This document shows positions 1 through 6,857 of a stretch of DNA of 64,000 nucleotides, one piece after another. Both the position numbers and the translations under genes were made by a program. Within the stretch, counting starts at the first letter, position 1, and every line of letters starts with the position of its first letter. Below the pieces are notes generated by a model. That model saw only the letters and a list, made by a program, of their open reading frames with translations. It did no database searches and was not told the origin of the DNA. Source of the stretch: an uncultured Oscillospiraceae bacterium (GTDB lineage Bacteria; Bacillota; Clostridia; Oscillospirales; Oscillospiraceae); assembly GCA_947627325.1 (NCBI GenBank), contig CANQVO010000007.1:48535-112534 (forward strand). Reading direction: 5' to 3'.

Positions 1-397
1 TGTCCCGGGCCACCCGGTAGGTGCGGATGTAGTCGGTGTCCTGGGAGAACTGGTAGTACCAGTCGGTGGCCGCCCGGGGGGACTGGGCCAGGCGGGCGCG
101 GAACTGCTCCTCCACCCAGGAGGGCCGGGGGGTGAGGACGGCCATGAGCTCGGTGTCCAGCAGGTCCCGGCCGGCCGGGCCGGGGTCGCACCGGCCGCTC
201 TCCACCGCCCAGTCCAGCATATCCCGCAAAATGTCCTCCAGGGGGCGGGCCGCCTCCGTCTCCGGCCCCTCATAGCGGTCCAGTTTCAGCACCGCCAGCA
301 GGCGGTTGACCGCCCAGGTCTTGTCCCGGGGGTCGATCAGGCCCTTGTCCAGCCCGTAGCGGACCAGTTGGGCGATGGCTTGATGGATGCTCGTCAT
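1..397 (-). CDS. galT: Galactose-1-phosphate uridylyltransferase, N-terminal part (cut by window edge)
   Basis: Only the first 132 codons are inside the window; the gene runs off the left edge. The protein begins MTSIHQAIAQLVRYGLDKGL and continues with a segment resembling the class II GalT family of Firmicutes, whose N-terminus is helical and lacks the histidine-triad signature of class I enzymes. In the Leloir pathway GalT exchanges UMP between UDP-glucose and galactose-1-phosphate in the cytoplasm. The ATG at 397 follows a GGAGGAGA ribosome site. galK ends 19 bases upstream on the same strand, so galK-galT is an operon, and the divergent mglBAC operon imports the sugar. The family call rests on N-terminal similarity and gene context only, because the catalytic part is not visible. 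Confidence 0.82.
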   Translation of the reverse strand, partial: MTSIHQAIAQLVRYGLDKGLIDPRDKTWAVNRLLAVLKLDRYEGPETEAARPLEDILRDMLDWAVESGRCDPGPAGRDLLDTELMAVLTPRPSWVEEQFRARLAQSPRAATDWYYQFSQDTDYIRTYRVARD

Positions 398-416
398 CTT
401 CTCTCTCCTCCCTCTC

Positions 417-1691
417 TCACGCCAGACGGACGCCGCCCACCGGGCGGATGTTCACCACATGACAACTCCCCGGGCCCAGCACGGCCTCCATCCGGGCCCG
501 GAACTCCTCCAGCACATCCAGGGGCACAAACGCCTGGGCGGTGCCGCCAAAGCCGCCCCCGTGGACCCGGACGGCCCCCCGCTCCCCCAGCAGACGCTGG
601 GCCAGGGCGATGGTCACCATCAGCCCCTGCTCCCGCACCGCCCCGGTGGGGGTCACGTTCTGGAGCAGTTGGGCCGAGGAGTGCCCCGAGTCCCGGACCA
701 AAATCAGGAAGTCTTCAAACAGCCCCGCCTTCAGCGCCTCCGCTTCCCAGAGGGCCCGGTCGTTCTCGGCGTAGATGTGCATGGCCCGGAGGACCGCCCG
801 GTCCCCCGCCTCCTGCCGCAGCTGGGGCAGGGCGGCGTAGAAGTCCGTCTCCGGCACCTCCCGCAGGACGTCCTGGCCGAAGTGGCGGCTCACCGCCCGC
901 AGCTCGTCGGTGACGGCGGCGTACTCCCCGGTGAGGTCGGCGTGGCTGGCGTGGGCGTCCAGGATACACAGGGCGTAGCCCTGGGCCTTGAGGTCCAGCT
1001 CCAGCCGCTCCACCGCCGGGGCGGCGGGGTCGGCAAAGTCGATGGCCACCACCCCGCCCACACAGGCGGCGGCCTGGTCCATCAGCCCGCAGGGCTTGCC
1101 GAAGTACAGGTTCTCGGCGTACTGGCCGATCTGGGCCAGCTCCACCGCCGTGGCCCGCCCGTCCCAGAAAAGCTCGTTGAGGGTGACGCCCATGAGCGCC
1201 TCAAAGGCCGCGGAGGAGGACAGGCCGCTGCCGCCGGGCACGTCGGAGGTCAGGTAGACCTCCAGCCCCCCCACCCCCACGCCGGGGTATAGCTGGGCCA
1301 TCCGGGCCCACACCCCCCGGATCAGGGCGGCGGAGGTGTTGACCTCCTCCGGCTGGGGCTCCGGGCGGGCCAGGTCCACCTCCAGGAAGGGGTACCCCTC
1401 GGACAGCACCCGGATGGAGCCGCTGTCCGTCACCGCCGCGGCGGCCAGCAGGTCCAGATCCACCGCCGCGGCCAACACCCGGCCCCGCTGGTGATCGGTG
1501 TGGTTGCCGCCCAGCTCCGTGCGCCCCGGGGCGGAGAACAGGGCCTGGGCGGGGCGGCCAAAGGTCCGCTCGAACCCCTCCAGTACCCCCCGGACCCGGT
1601 CCCTGGCCCACGCCAGATCCCGGCCTCCATATAACGTCTCCAGCCCCTCGTCCAGCCGGCCTACGGCCAGCGCCTGCTTCAGCTCGTCCAT
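417..1691 (-). CDS. galK: Galactokinase (GHMP kinase family)
   Basis: This 424-residue enzyme phosphorylates galactose to galactose-1-phosphate with ATP, the first committed Leloir step. All GHMP-kinase landmarks are visible: the sugar-binding signature as GRTELGGNHTDHQ (about residues 56-68), the ATP-binding loop PGGSGLSSSAAFE, and a C-terminal GGGFGG motif. In classical GalK the first signature reads GEHTDY; here the Glu is Asn and the Tyr is His, which I recall from a clostridial galactokinase subgroup, so it is probably a lineage variant. The ATG at 1691 follows an AAGGAG site. galT lies 19 bases downstream. A TATAAT promoter at 1750-1778 lies just upstream. Another GHMP sugar kinase is possible, but galT and mgl on either side favour galactose. 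Confidence 0.9.
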   Translation of the reverse strand: MDELKQALAVGRLDEGLETLYGGRDLAWARDRVRGVLEGFERTFGRPAQALFSAPGRTELGGNHTDHQRGRVLAAAVDLDLLAAAAVTDSGSIRVLSEGYPFLEVDLARPEPQPEEVNTSAALIRGVWARMAQLYPGVGVGGLEVYLTSDVPGGSGLSSSAAFEALMGVTLNELFWDGRATAVELAQIGQYAENLYFGKPCGLMDQAAACVGGVVAIDFADPAAPAVERLELDLKAQGYALCILDAHASHADLTGEYAAVTDELRAVSRHFGQDVLREVPETDFYAALPQLRQEAGDRAVLRAMHIYAENDRALWEAEALKAGLFEDFLILVRDSGHSSAQLLQNVTPTGAVREQGLMVTIALAQRLLGERGAVRVHGGGFGGTAQAFVPLDVLEEFRARMEAVLGPGSCHVVNIRPVGGVRLA

Positions 1692-1749
1692 CCGCGCCCG
1701 CTCCTTCCCGTTTCGCCGGCTCTGGGCCGACAGTCTCTCTCATTTTTTC

Positions 1750-1778
1750 ATTATACACCCATTCGCCGCGCTTTTCCA
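1750..1778 (-). promoter_or_regulatory. galK promoter (sigma-A type)
   Basis: On the minus strand, TGGAAA (1773-1778) is followed after 17 bases by a perfect TATAAT (1750-1755), about 60 bases before the galK start codon. The -35 hexamer matches consensus at four of six positions. Confidence 0.65.
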
Positions 1779-1858
1779 GTGGGACCGGGCACTTCGACGT
1801 ATTTTTTACCCCCGGCGGGGCCGCCTTTGTCAGGTCCGCCAGATTTGCCCTCTCGGAT

Positions 1859-1908
1859 TTTGCCATATTGCACAAAAATGCAAGGGCTCATGCGTGCATA
1901 TCGGCAAA
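1859..1908. promoter_or_regulatory. Candidate operator: inverted repeats between galK and mglB
   Basis: TTTGCC-N4-TGCAC at 1859-1873 is repeated in inverted orientation at 1894-1908 (GTGCA-N4-GGCAAA). Eleven of 15 positions match. Inside it lies TTGCA-N6-TGCAA (1868-1883). The site is immediately upstream of the mglB -35 hexamer, a reasonable place for a galactose-responsive regulator. No regulator gene is in the window, so the binding protein is unknown. Confidence 0.35.
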
Positions 1909-1923
1909 TCAAACAAAAAAGTG

Positions 1924-1952
1924 TTGCGTTTTTCAAACCGCTGTGATAAGAT
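1924..1952 (+). promoter_or_regulatory. mglBAC promoter (sigma-A type)
   Basis: TTGCGT (1924-1929) and TAAGAT (1947-1952) are separated by 17 bases. The mglB start codon follows 55 bases downstream, with a GAGGAG ribosome site at 1995-2000. Confidence 0.7.
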
Positions 1953-2007
1953 ACCTTTGCCTGGGAGTCCCACTCCCGCCAATTTTTAGGAAAAGAGGAG
2001 ATTTGAT

Positions 2008-3312
2008 ATGAACAAGAAGAGGTTCCTTGCTCTGCTGCTGGCCGCGCTGATGCTGGTCAGCGTCCTGGCCGCCTGCTCCAAGAAGGGCGGCGAGACCGCG
2101 CAGACCCCCGGGGGTGAGGGCGAAGGCGAAGGCGCCCCCGCCGCCACCACGGTGGCCAACAAGGACAAGCCCCTGGTGTGGTTCAACCGTCAGCCCTCCA
2201 ACAGCTCCACCGGCGAGCTGGACATGACCGCCATGAACTTCAACCCGGACACCTACTATGTCGGCTTTGACGCCAACCAGGGCGCCGAGCTCCAGGGCAC
2301 CATGATCCTGGACTACATCACCGCCAACATCGACACCATTGACCGCAACGGCGACGGCATCATCGGCTACGTCCTGGCCATCGGCGACATCGGCCACAAC
2401 GACTCCGTGGCCCGTACCCGGGGCGTCCGCAAGGCTCTGGATACCGCCGTGGAGAAGGACGGCGCCATCGACAGCGCCGCCGTGGGCACCAACACCGACG
2501 GCTCCGCCACCTCCGTGAAGGACGGCACCCTGGAGATCAACGGCCAGACCTACACCGTCCGTGAGCTGGCCTCTCAGGAGATGAAGAACTCCGCCGGCGC
2601 CACCTGGGACGCCTCCACCGCCGGCAACGCCATCAACACCTGGACCGCCACTTTCGGCGACCAGATCGACGTGGTGGCCTCCAACAACGACGGCATGGGC
2701 ATGGCGATGTTCCTGGCCTGGTCCAAGGCCAACAACGTCCCCACCTTCGGCTATGACGCCAACTCCGACGCCGTGGCCGCCATCGCCGAGGGCTACGGCG
2801 GCACCATCAGCCAGCACGCCGACGTGCAGGCCTACCTGACCCTGCGCGTTCTGCGTAACGCCCTGGACGGCGTGGACGTGGACACCGGCATCGGCACCCC
2901 CGACGACGCGGGCAACGTCCTCAGCGACGACGTGTACAAGTACAACGCCGACGAGCGCTCCTACTACGCTCTGAACGTGGCCGTCACCGCCGAGAACTAC
3001 CAGGACTTCCTGGACGCCACCGTGACCTACGCCCCCGTCTCCAACCAGCTCAGCGCGGACGCCCATCCCACCAAGAACGTGTGGCTGGACATCTACAACT
3101 CCGCCGATAACTTCCTCAGCGCCACCTATCAGCCCCTGCTGCAGAACTACGACGATCTGCTCAACCTGAACGTGGAGTACATCGGCGGCGACGGCCAGAC
3201 CGAGGGCAACATCACCAACCGTCTGTCCAACCCCAGCCAGTACGACGCCTTCGCCATCAACATGGTGAAGACCGACAACGCGGCTGCCTACACCGGCCTG
3301 CTCAACCAGTAA
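2008..3312 (+). CDS. mglB: Galactose/glucose-binding lipoprotein MglB, apparently circularly permuted
   Basis: This is the extracellular sugar receptor of the Mgl ABC importer. A lipoprotein signal peptide ends in the lipobox LAAC (lipid-modified Cys23), followed by a Gly/Glu/Pro-rich tether to about residue 50. From memory of the E. coli GBP sequence, residues ~51-338 align with GBP ~84 to its C-terminus, and residues ~356-434 align with GBP ~4-82, so the order is circularly permuted. Contacts are retained: N60 (Asn91), H130/D132/R136 (His152/Asp154/Arg158), W200 (Trp183), N227 (Asn211), D250 (Asp236), D367 and F369 (Asp14 and Phe16). The calcium loop DRNGDG is at 112-117. A linker of ~20 residues joins the old C-terminus to the old N-terminus. 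Length is 434 residues against 332 for E. coli MglB. A strong hairpin separates it from mglA. Confidence 0.9.
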   Translation: MNKKRFLALLLAALMLVSVLAACSKKGGETAQTPGGEGEGEGAPAATTVANKDKPLVWFNRQPSNSSTGELDMTAMNFNPDTYYVGFDANQGAELQGTMILDYITANIDTIDRNGDGIIGYVLAIGDIGHNDSVARTRGVRKALDTAVEKDGAIDSAAVGTNTDGSATSVKDGTLEINGQTYTVRELASQEMKNSAGATWDASTAGNAINTWTATFGDQIDVVASNNDGMGMAMFLAWSKANNVPTFGYDANSDAVAAIAEGYGGTISQHADVQAYLTLRVLRNALDGVDVDTGIGTPDDAGNVLSDDVYKYNADERSYYALNVAVTAENYQDFLDATVTYAPVSNQLSADAHPTKNVWLDIYNSADNFLSATYQPLLQNYDDLLNLNVEYIGGDGQTEGNITNRLSNPSQYDAFAINMVKTDNAAAYTGLLNQ

Positions 3313-3374
3313 GCCGGCGCCCAGCCGCCCTGTGAGCGCGGATCTGTTCCGCGCGTAAGTTGACCGTTCGCACT

Positions 3375-3427
3375 CAGGGAGAGTAACCTCCCCGGCCGGG
3401 GTCCCGGTCGGGGAGGGGCTCTCCCTG
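3375..3427 (+). promoter_or_regulatory. Intercistronic hairpin between mglB and mglA
   Basis: A perfect 9-bp outer stem (CAGGGAGAG at 3375-3383 with 3419-3427) encloses an 11-bp GC-rich inner stem with one G-U pair (3387-3397 with 3406-3416). No U-run follows, so it is probably not a full terminator. Such hairpins after a binding-protein gene commonly protect the upstream mRNA and keep the receptor more abundant than the ATPase and permease; that role is inferred. Confidence 0.65.
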
Positions 3428-3493
3428 ACGTGCAAAACGGCGCCGCCCGGGGGGAGCCCCCGGAAAACGCATACCATGTGGGGAGTGAGGAGT

Positions 3494-5002
3494 ATGGCGC
3501 AGGAAAAAGACGACATTGTCCTGTCTATCCGCGGGATGAGCAAGTCGTTTGGCCGAAATCGGGTCCTGGACCACATCGACCTGGATGTGAAACGGGGCAC
3601 GGTCATGGGCCTGATGGGCGAGAACGGCGCGGGTAAATCCACCATGATGAAGTGCCTGTTCGGCACCTACCAGAAGGACGAGGGGAAGATCTTCTTAAAC
3701 GGAAAAGAGATCAGCTTTTCCGGGCCGAAGGACGCCCTGGAAAACGGGATCGCCATGGTCCACCAGGAGCTGAACCAATGCCTGGAGCGGAGCGTCACGG
3801 ACAATCTGTTTTTGGGCCGTTACCCCACCAACTCCCTGGGGATCGTGGACGAGGGGAACATGAAAAAGAAGGCGGCGGAGCTGTTCCGCAAGCTGGGCAT
3901 CACGGTAAACCTGAACCAGCCCATGCGGAATATGTCCGTCTCCCAGCGCCAGATGTGCGAGATCGCCAAGGCCATCTCCTACAACGCCCAGGTGATCGTT
4001 CTGGACGAGCCCACCTCCTCCCTGACCATCCAGGAGGTCAACAAGCTCTTTGAGATGATGCGGATGCTCAAGGACCAGGGCATCTCCCTCATTTACATCT
4101 CCCACAAGATGGACGAGATCTTTGAGATCTGCGACGAGATCTCCGTCCTCCGGGACGGCAAGCTGGTGATGACCAAGCCCACCGGCCAGACCAACATGAA
4201 CGAACTGATCACCGCCATGGTGGGCCGCTCTCTGGAGAGCCGCTTCCCGCCGGTGGACAACACCCCGGGGGATGTGATCTTCTCCGTACAGCACCTGTCC
4301 ACCAAGTACGCCCCCCACCTCCAGGACGTGACCTTCGACGTGCGGGAGGGTGAGATCTTCGGCCTCTACGGCCTGGTGGGCGCCGGGCGAACGGAGCTGC
4401 TGGAGACCATTTTCGGCGTGCGGACCCGCGCCTCGGGCCGGGTCTACTTTAAGGGCCGATTGATGAACTTCTCCAGCGCCAAGGAGGCCATCGATCACGG
4501 CTTTGCCATGATCACAGAGGAGCGCAAGGCCAACGGCCTGTTCCTCAAATGCGATCTCACCTTCAACACCACCATCGCCAACCTGGAGCAGTACAAGTCC
4601 GGCATCGCCCTGTCCGACGCCAAGATGGTGAAGGCCACCAGCAAGGAGATCAAGACCATGCGGACCAAGTGCATGGGGCCGGACGACATGATCACAAGCC
4701 TGTCCGGCGGCAACCAGCAGAAGGTGATCTTCGGCAAGTGGCTGGAGCGGGCGCCCCAGGTCTTTATGATGGACGAACCCACCCGCGGCATCGACGTGGG
4801 CGCCAAGTACGAGATCTACGAGCTCATCATCCGCATGGCCAAGCAGGGCAAGACCATCATCGTGGTCTCCTCGGAAATGCCGGAGATCTTGGGTATCACC
4901 AACCGCATCGGGGTGATGTCCAACGGCTATCTCTCCGGCATTGTGAACACGTCGGAGACCAACCAGGAAGAGCTCTTGCGCCTCAGCGCGAAATACCTGT
5001 AA
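3494..5002 (+). CDS. mglA: Galactose/methyl galactoside import ATP-binding protein MglA
   Basis: This double ABC ATPase powers the Mgl importer at the cytoplasmic face. The first domain has Walker A GENGAGKS, a degenerate signature (SVSQRQ) and Walker B VIVLDEPTS. The second has a degenerate Walker A (LVGAGRTE), a good signature LSGGNQQK and Walker B MMDEPTRG. This asymmetric pattern is typical of carbohydrate-uptake CUT2 ATPases. The length of 502 residues matches E. coli MglA. I chose ATG 3494, which has GGGAG at 3481-3485, over an upstream ATG at 3476 that would add six poorly conserved residues. mglC starts 15 bases after the stop. Confidence 0.93.
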   Translation: MAQEKDDIVLSIRGMSKSFGRNRVLDHIDLDVKRGTVMGLMGENGAGKSTMMKCLFGTYQKDEGKIFLNGKEISFSGPKDALENGIAMVHQELNQCLERSVTDNLFLGRYPTNSLGIVDEGNMKKKAAELFRKLGITVNLNQPMRNMSVSQRQMCEIAKAISYNAQVIVLDEPTSSLTIQEVNKLFEMMRMLKDQGISLIYISHKMDEIFEICDEISVLRDGKLVMTKPTGQTNMNELITAMVGRSLESRFPPVDNTPGDVIFSVQHLSTKYAPHLQDVTFDVREGEIFGLYGLVGAGRTELLETIFGVRTRASGRVYFKGRLMNFSSAKEAIDHGFAMITEERKANGLFLKCDLTFNTTIANLEQYKSGIALSDAKMVKATSKEIKTMRTKCMGPDDMITSLSGGNQQKVIFGKWLERAPQVFMMDEPTRGIDVGAKYEIYELIIRMAKQGKTIIVVSSEMPEILGITNRIGVMSNGYLSGIVNTSETNQEELLRLSAKYL

Positions 5003-5017
5003 GGGGGAGGAGTACAT

Positions 5018-6670
5018 ATGGCGGACAACACAAAGATCCTGACAGCGGAGCAGGAGGCTCAGCTGCGTAAGCCCATGGACGACTACGTGGGCGCCGTCCA
5101 GGCCAAGATCGACGCCCTGCGGAAGGACGGCACCGACAGGGTGGTGGAGATCCAGGACGCCCTGGACAACCTCAAGCGCGACCGCATCTACACCGCCCAG
5201 GAGAAAAAGGACCGGGCGGCCCAGCTGGGGGCGGAGCTGAAGAAGGCCAAGGAGGCGGAGGCCCAGAGCAAGGGCCAGATCGCCAAGCTCATCGCCGACG
5301 CGGAGAGCTACCTGAAGGCCCACTTCAACGACTACTACCAGGCGGTGAAGGCCAGCTGCAAGCTGGAGGTGGTCCAGGCCAAGGCCAAGTACAGCGAGGC
5401 GGTGGCCCAGCTGAAGAAGGACCACCAGGAGATCCTGGCCAAGCTCACCGACCACCACGAGATCAAGGACGAGAAGTACGTCTACAAAAACCGTCTCTTT
5501 GACGCGAAGATGCAGCTGGCCAAGGACCTCCAGGATATCAAGGACCGCCGCCACGGGGCGCTGGACCACAAATACCACCTGATCGACCTTCTGCGGATGT
5601 CCAAGTTCACCCCCGCCCAGTCCATCGCCCAGCGGTGGGAGAACTACCGCTACACCTTCAGCCTCCGCAACTTCCTGCTGCGTAACGGCCTCTACCTGGC
5701 CATCGCCATCATCTTCATCCTCCTTTGCATCATCACCCCCATCGTCAAGGGCGGGATCCAACTGCTGACGGTGAACAACATCCTGAACATCCTCCAGCAG
5801 GCCTCCCCCCGGATGTTCCTGGCCCTGGGCGTGGCGGGCCTCATCATGCTGGCGGGCACCGACCTGTCCATCGGCCGCATGGTGGGCATGGGCATGACCG
5901 CCGCCACCATCATCATGCACAACGGCATCAACACCGGCGGCGTCTTCGGCCACATCTTCGACTTCACCGGCATGCCGGTGGTGGGCCGGGTGATCCTGGC
6001 GCTGGTGGTCTGCATCATCCTGTGTACCATCTTCACCACCATCGCCGGCTTCTTCACCGCCAAGTTCAAGATGCACCCCTTCATCTCCACCATGGCCAAT
6101 ATGCTGGTCATCTTCGGCCTGGTGACCTACGCCACCAAGGGCGTGTCCTTCGGCGGCATCGAATCCTCCATCCACGACATGATCATGCCCCGGTGGAACG
6201 GCTTCCCGGTGATCATCCTGTGGGCGGTGGCGGCGGTGGCCATTGTGTGGTTCATCTGGAACAAGACTACTTTTGGCAAGAACCTCTACGCCGTGGGCGG
6301 CAACCCGGAGGCGGCGGCGGTGTCCGGCATCTCCGTCTTCGCCGTCACGGTGGGGGCCTTCATTATGGCCGGCATCCTCTACGGCTTCGGCTCCTGGCTG
6401 GAGTGCATTCGGATGTTCGGCTCCGGCTCCGCCTCCTACGGCCAGGGCTGGGAGATGGACGCCATCGCGGCCTGCGTGGTGGGCGGCGTGTCCTTCACCG
6501 GCGGCATCGGCAAGATCTCCGGCGTGGTCACCGGCGTGTTCATCTTCACCGCCCTGACCTACTCCCTGACCACCCTGGGCATCGACGCCAACCTCCAGTT
6601 CGTCTTCTCCGGCATCATCATCCTGGTGGCCGTGACCCTGGACTGCTTGAAGTACGTCCAGAAGAAGTAA
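5018..6670 (+). CDS. mglC: Galactose/methyl galactoside permease MglC with long N-terminal cytoplasmic extension
   Basis: Residues ~220-550 align well with E. coli MglC, including ALGVAGLIMLAGTDLSIGR, NKTTFGKNLYAVGGNPEAAA, DAIAACVVGGVSF and the C-terminal LDCLKYVQKK. It forms the membrane channel of the importer. E. coli MglC is 336 residues; this one has 550. The extra ~215 N-terminal residues precede the first membrane helix (about 224-243). They are rich in Lys, Glu, Ala and Gln with heptad-like spacing and contain no signal peptide, so they look like a cytoplasmic coiled-coil domain. The start codon follows a GGGGGAGG ribosome site and the reading frame is continuous, so the extension is part of the gene. 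Its role is unknown. Confidence 0.92.
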   Translation: MADNTKILTAEQEAQLRKPMDDYVGAVQAKIDALRKDGTDRVVEIQDALDNLKRDRIYTAQEKKDRAAQLGAELKKAKEAEAQSKGQIAKLIADAESYLKAHFNDYYQAVKASCKLEVVQAKAKYSEAVAQLKKDHQEILAKLTDHHEIKDEKYVYKNRLFDAKMQLAKDLQDIKDRRHGALDHKYHLIDLLRMSKFTPAQSIAQRWENYRYTFSLRNFLLRNGLYLAIAIIFILLCIITPIVKGGIQLLTVNNILNILQQASPRMFLALGVAGLIMLAGTDLSIGRMVGMGMTAATIIMHNGINTGGVFGHIFDFTGMPVVGRVILALVVCIILCTIFTTIAGFFTAKFKMHPFISTMANMLVIFGLVTYATKGVSFGGIESSIHDMIMPRWNGFPVIILWAVAAVAIVWFIWNKTTFGKNLYAVGGNPEAAAVSGISVFAVTVGAFIMAGILYGFGSWLECIRMFGSGSASYGQGWEMDAIAACVVGGVSFTGGIGKISGVVTGVFIFTALTYSLTTLGIDANLQFVFSGIIILVAVTLDCLKYVQKK

Positions 6671-6696
6671 GCGCCGCCTGGGCACACAAAACAGCA

Positions 6697-6733
6697 GGGC
6701 CGGGCATCCCACGGATGTCCGGCCCTTATTTTA
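6697..6733 (+). terminator. First terminator hairpin after mglBAC
   Basis: A 13-bp stem with one G-U pair (6697-6709 with 6713-6725) and a 3-base loop is followed by TTATTTTAT, 26 bases after the mglC stop. Confidence 0.7.
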
Positions 6734-6736
6734 TAG

Positions 6737-6776
6737 AAACATCCCGGAAGGGGCCCTGCCCTTTCCGGGATGTTTT
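6737..6776. terminator. Second terminator between mglC and priA
   Basis: AAACATCCCGGAA (6737-6749) pairs with TTCCGGGATGTTT (6762-6774 region) and is followed by a T-run on the plus strand. The minus strand also has a short T-run, so it may stop transcription from both the mgl and priA sides. Confidence 0.75.
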
Positions 6777-6857
6777 TCGCCGTCCGGCCCGCGCGGTCAG
6801 GCCGGGGAGGACCGTTTACCGGGGCGGCGCTGGCGGGCTCCGGGGCGCGCGCCGCGC

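Larger units (their letters stand above)
1692..2007. other. Divergent galK/mglB control region (no gene)
   Basis: This 316-base stretch separates galK (minus strand) from mglB (plus strand). It holds one promoter facing each way (1750-1778 and 1924-1952). Between them is an AT-richer segment with a long imperfect inverted repeat at 1859-1908 that encloses a shorter perfect one at 1868-1883. No open reading frame with a ribosome site was seen, and no clear catabolite (cre) box was found. Confidence 0.7.

Noticed and set aside
3073..3312. C-terminal part of MglB as a separate truncated second receptor gene or frameshift
   Set aside because: It is in the same continuous frame with no start codon and ribosome site at its beginning, and it supplies exactly the lobe part missing from the N-terminus.
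3476..3493. Upstream ATG for mglA at 3476
   Set aside because: It has no good ribosome site and adds six residues that are not typical of MglA; ATG 3494 has GGGAG at proper spacing.
3695..6712. Open frame of 1005 codons on the minus strand across mglA and mglC
   Set aside because: It is antisense to well-identified genes. The translation is repetitive in His, Asp, Val and Gly with no domain. It results from GC-biased third codon positions.
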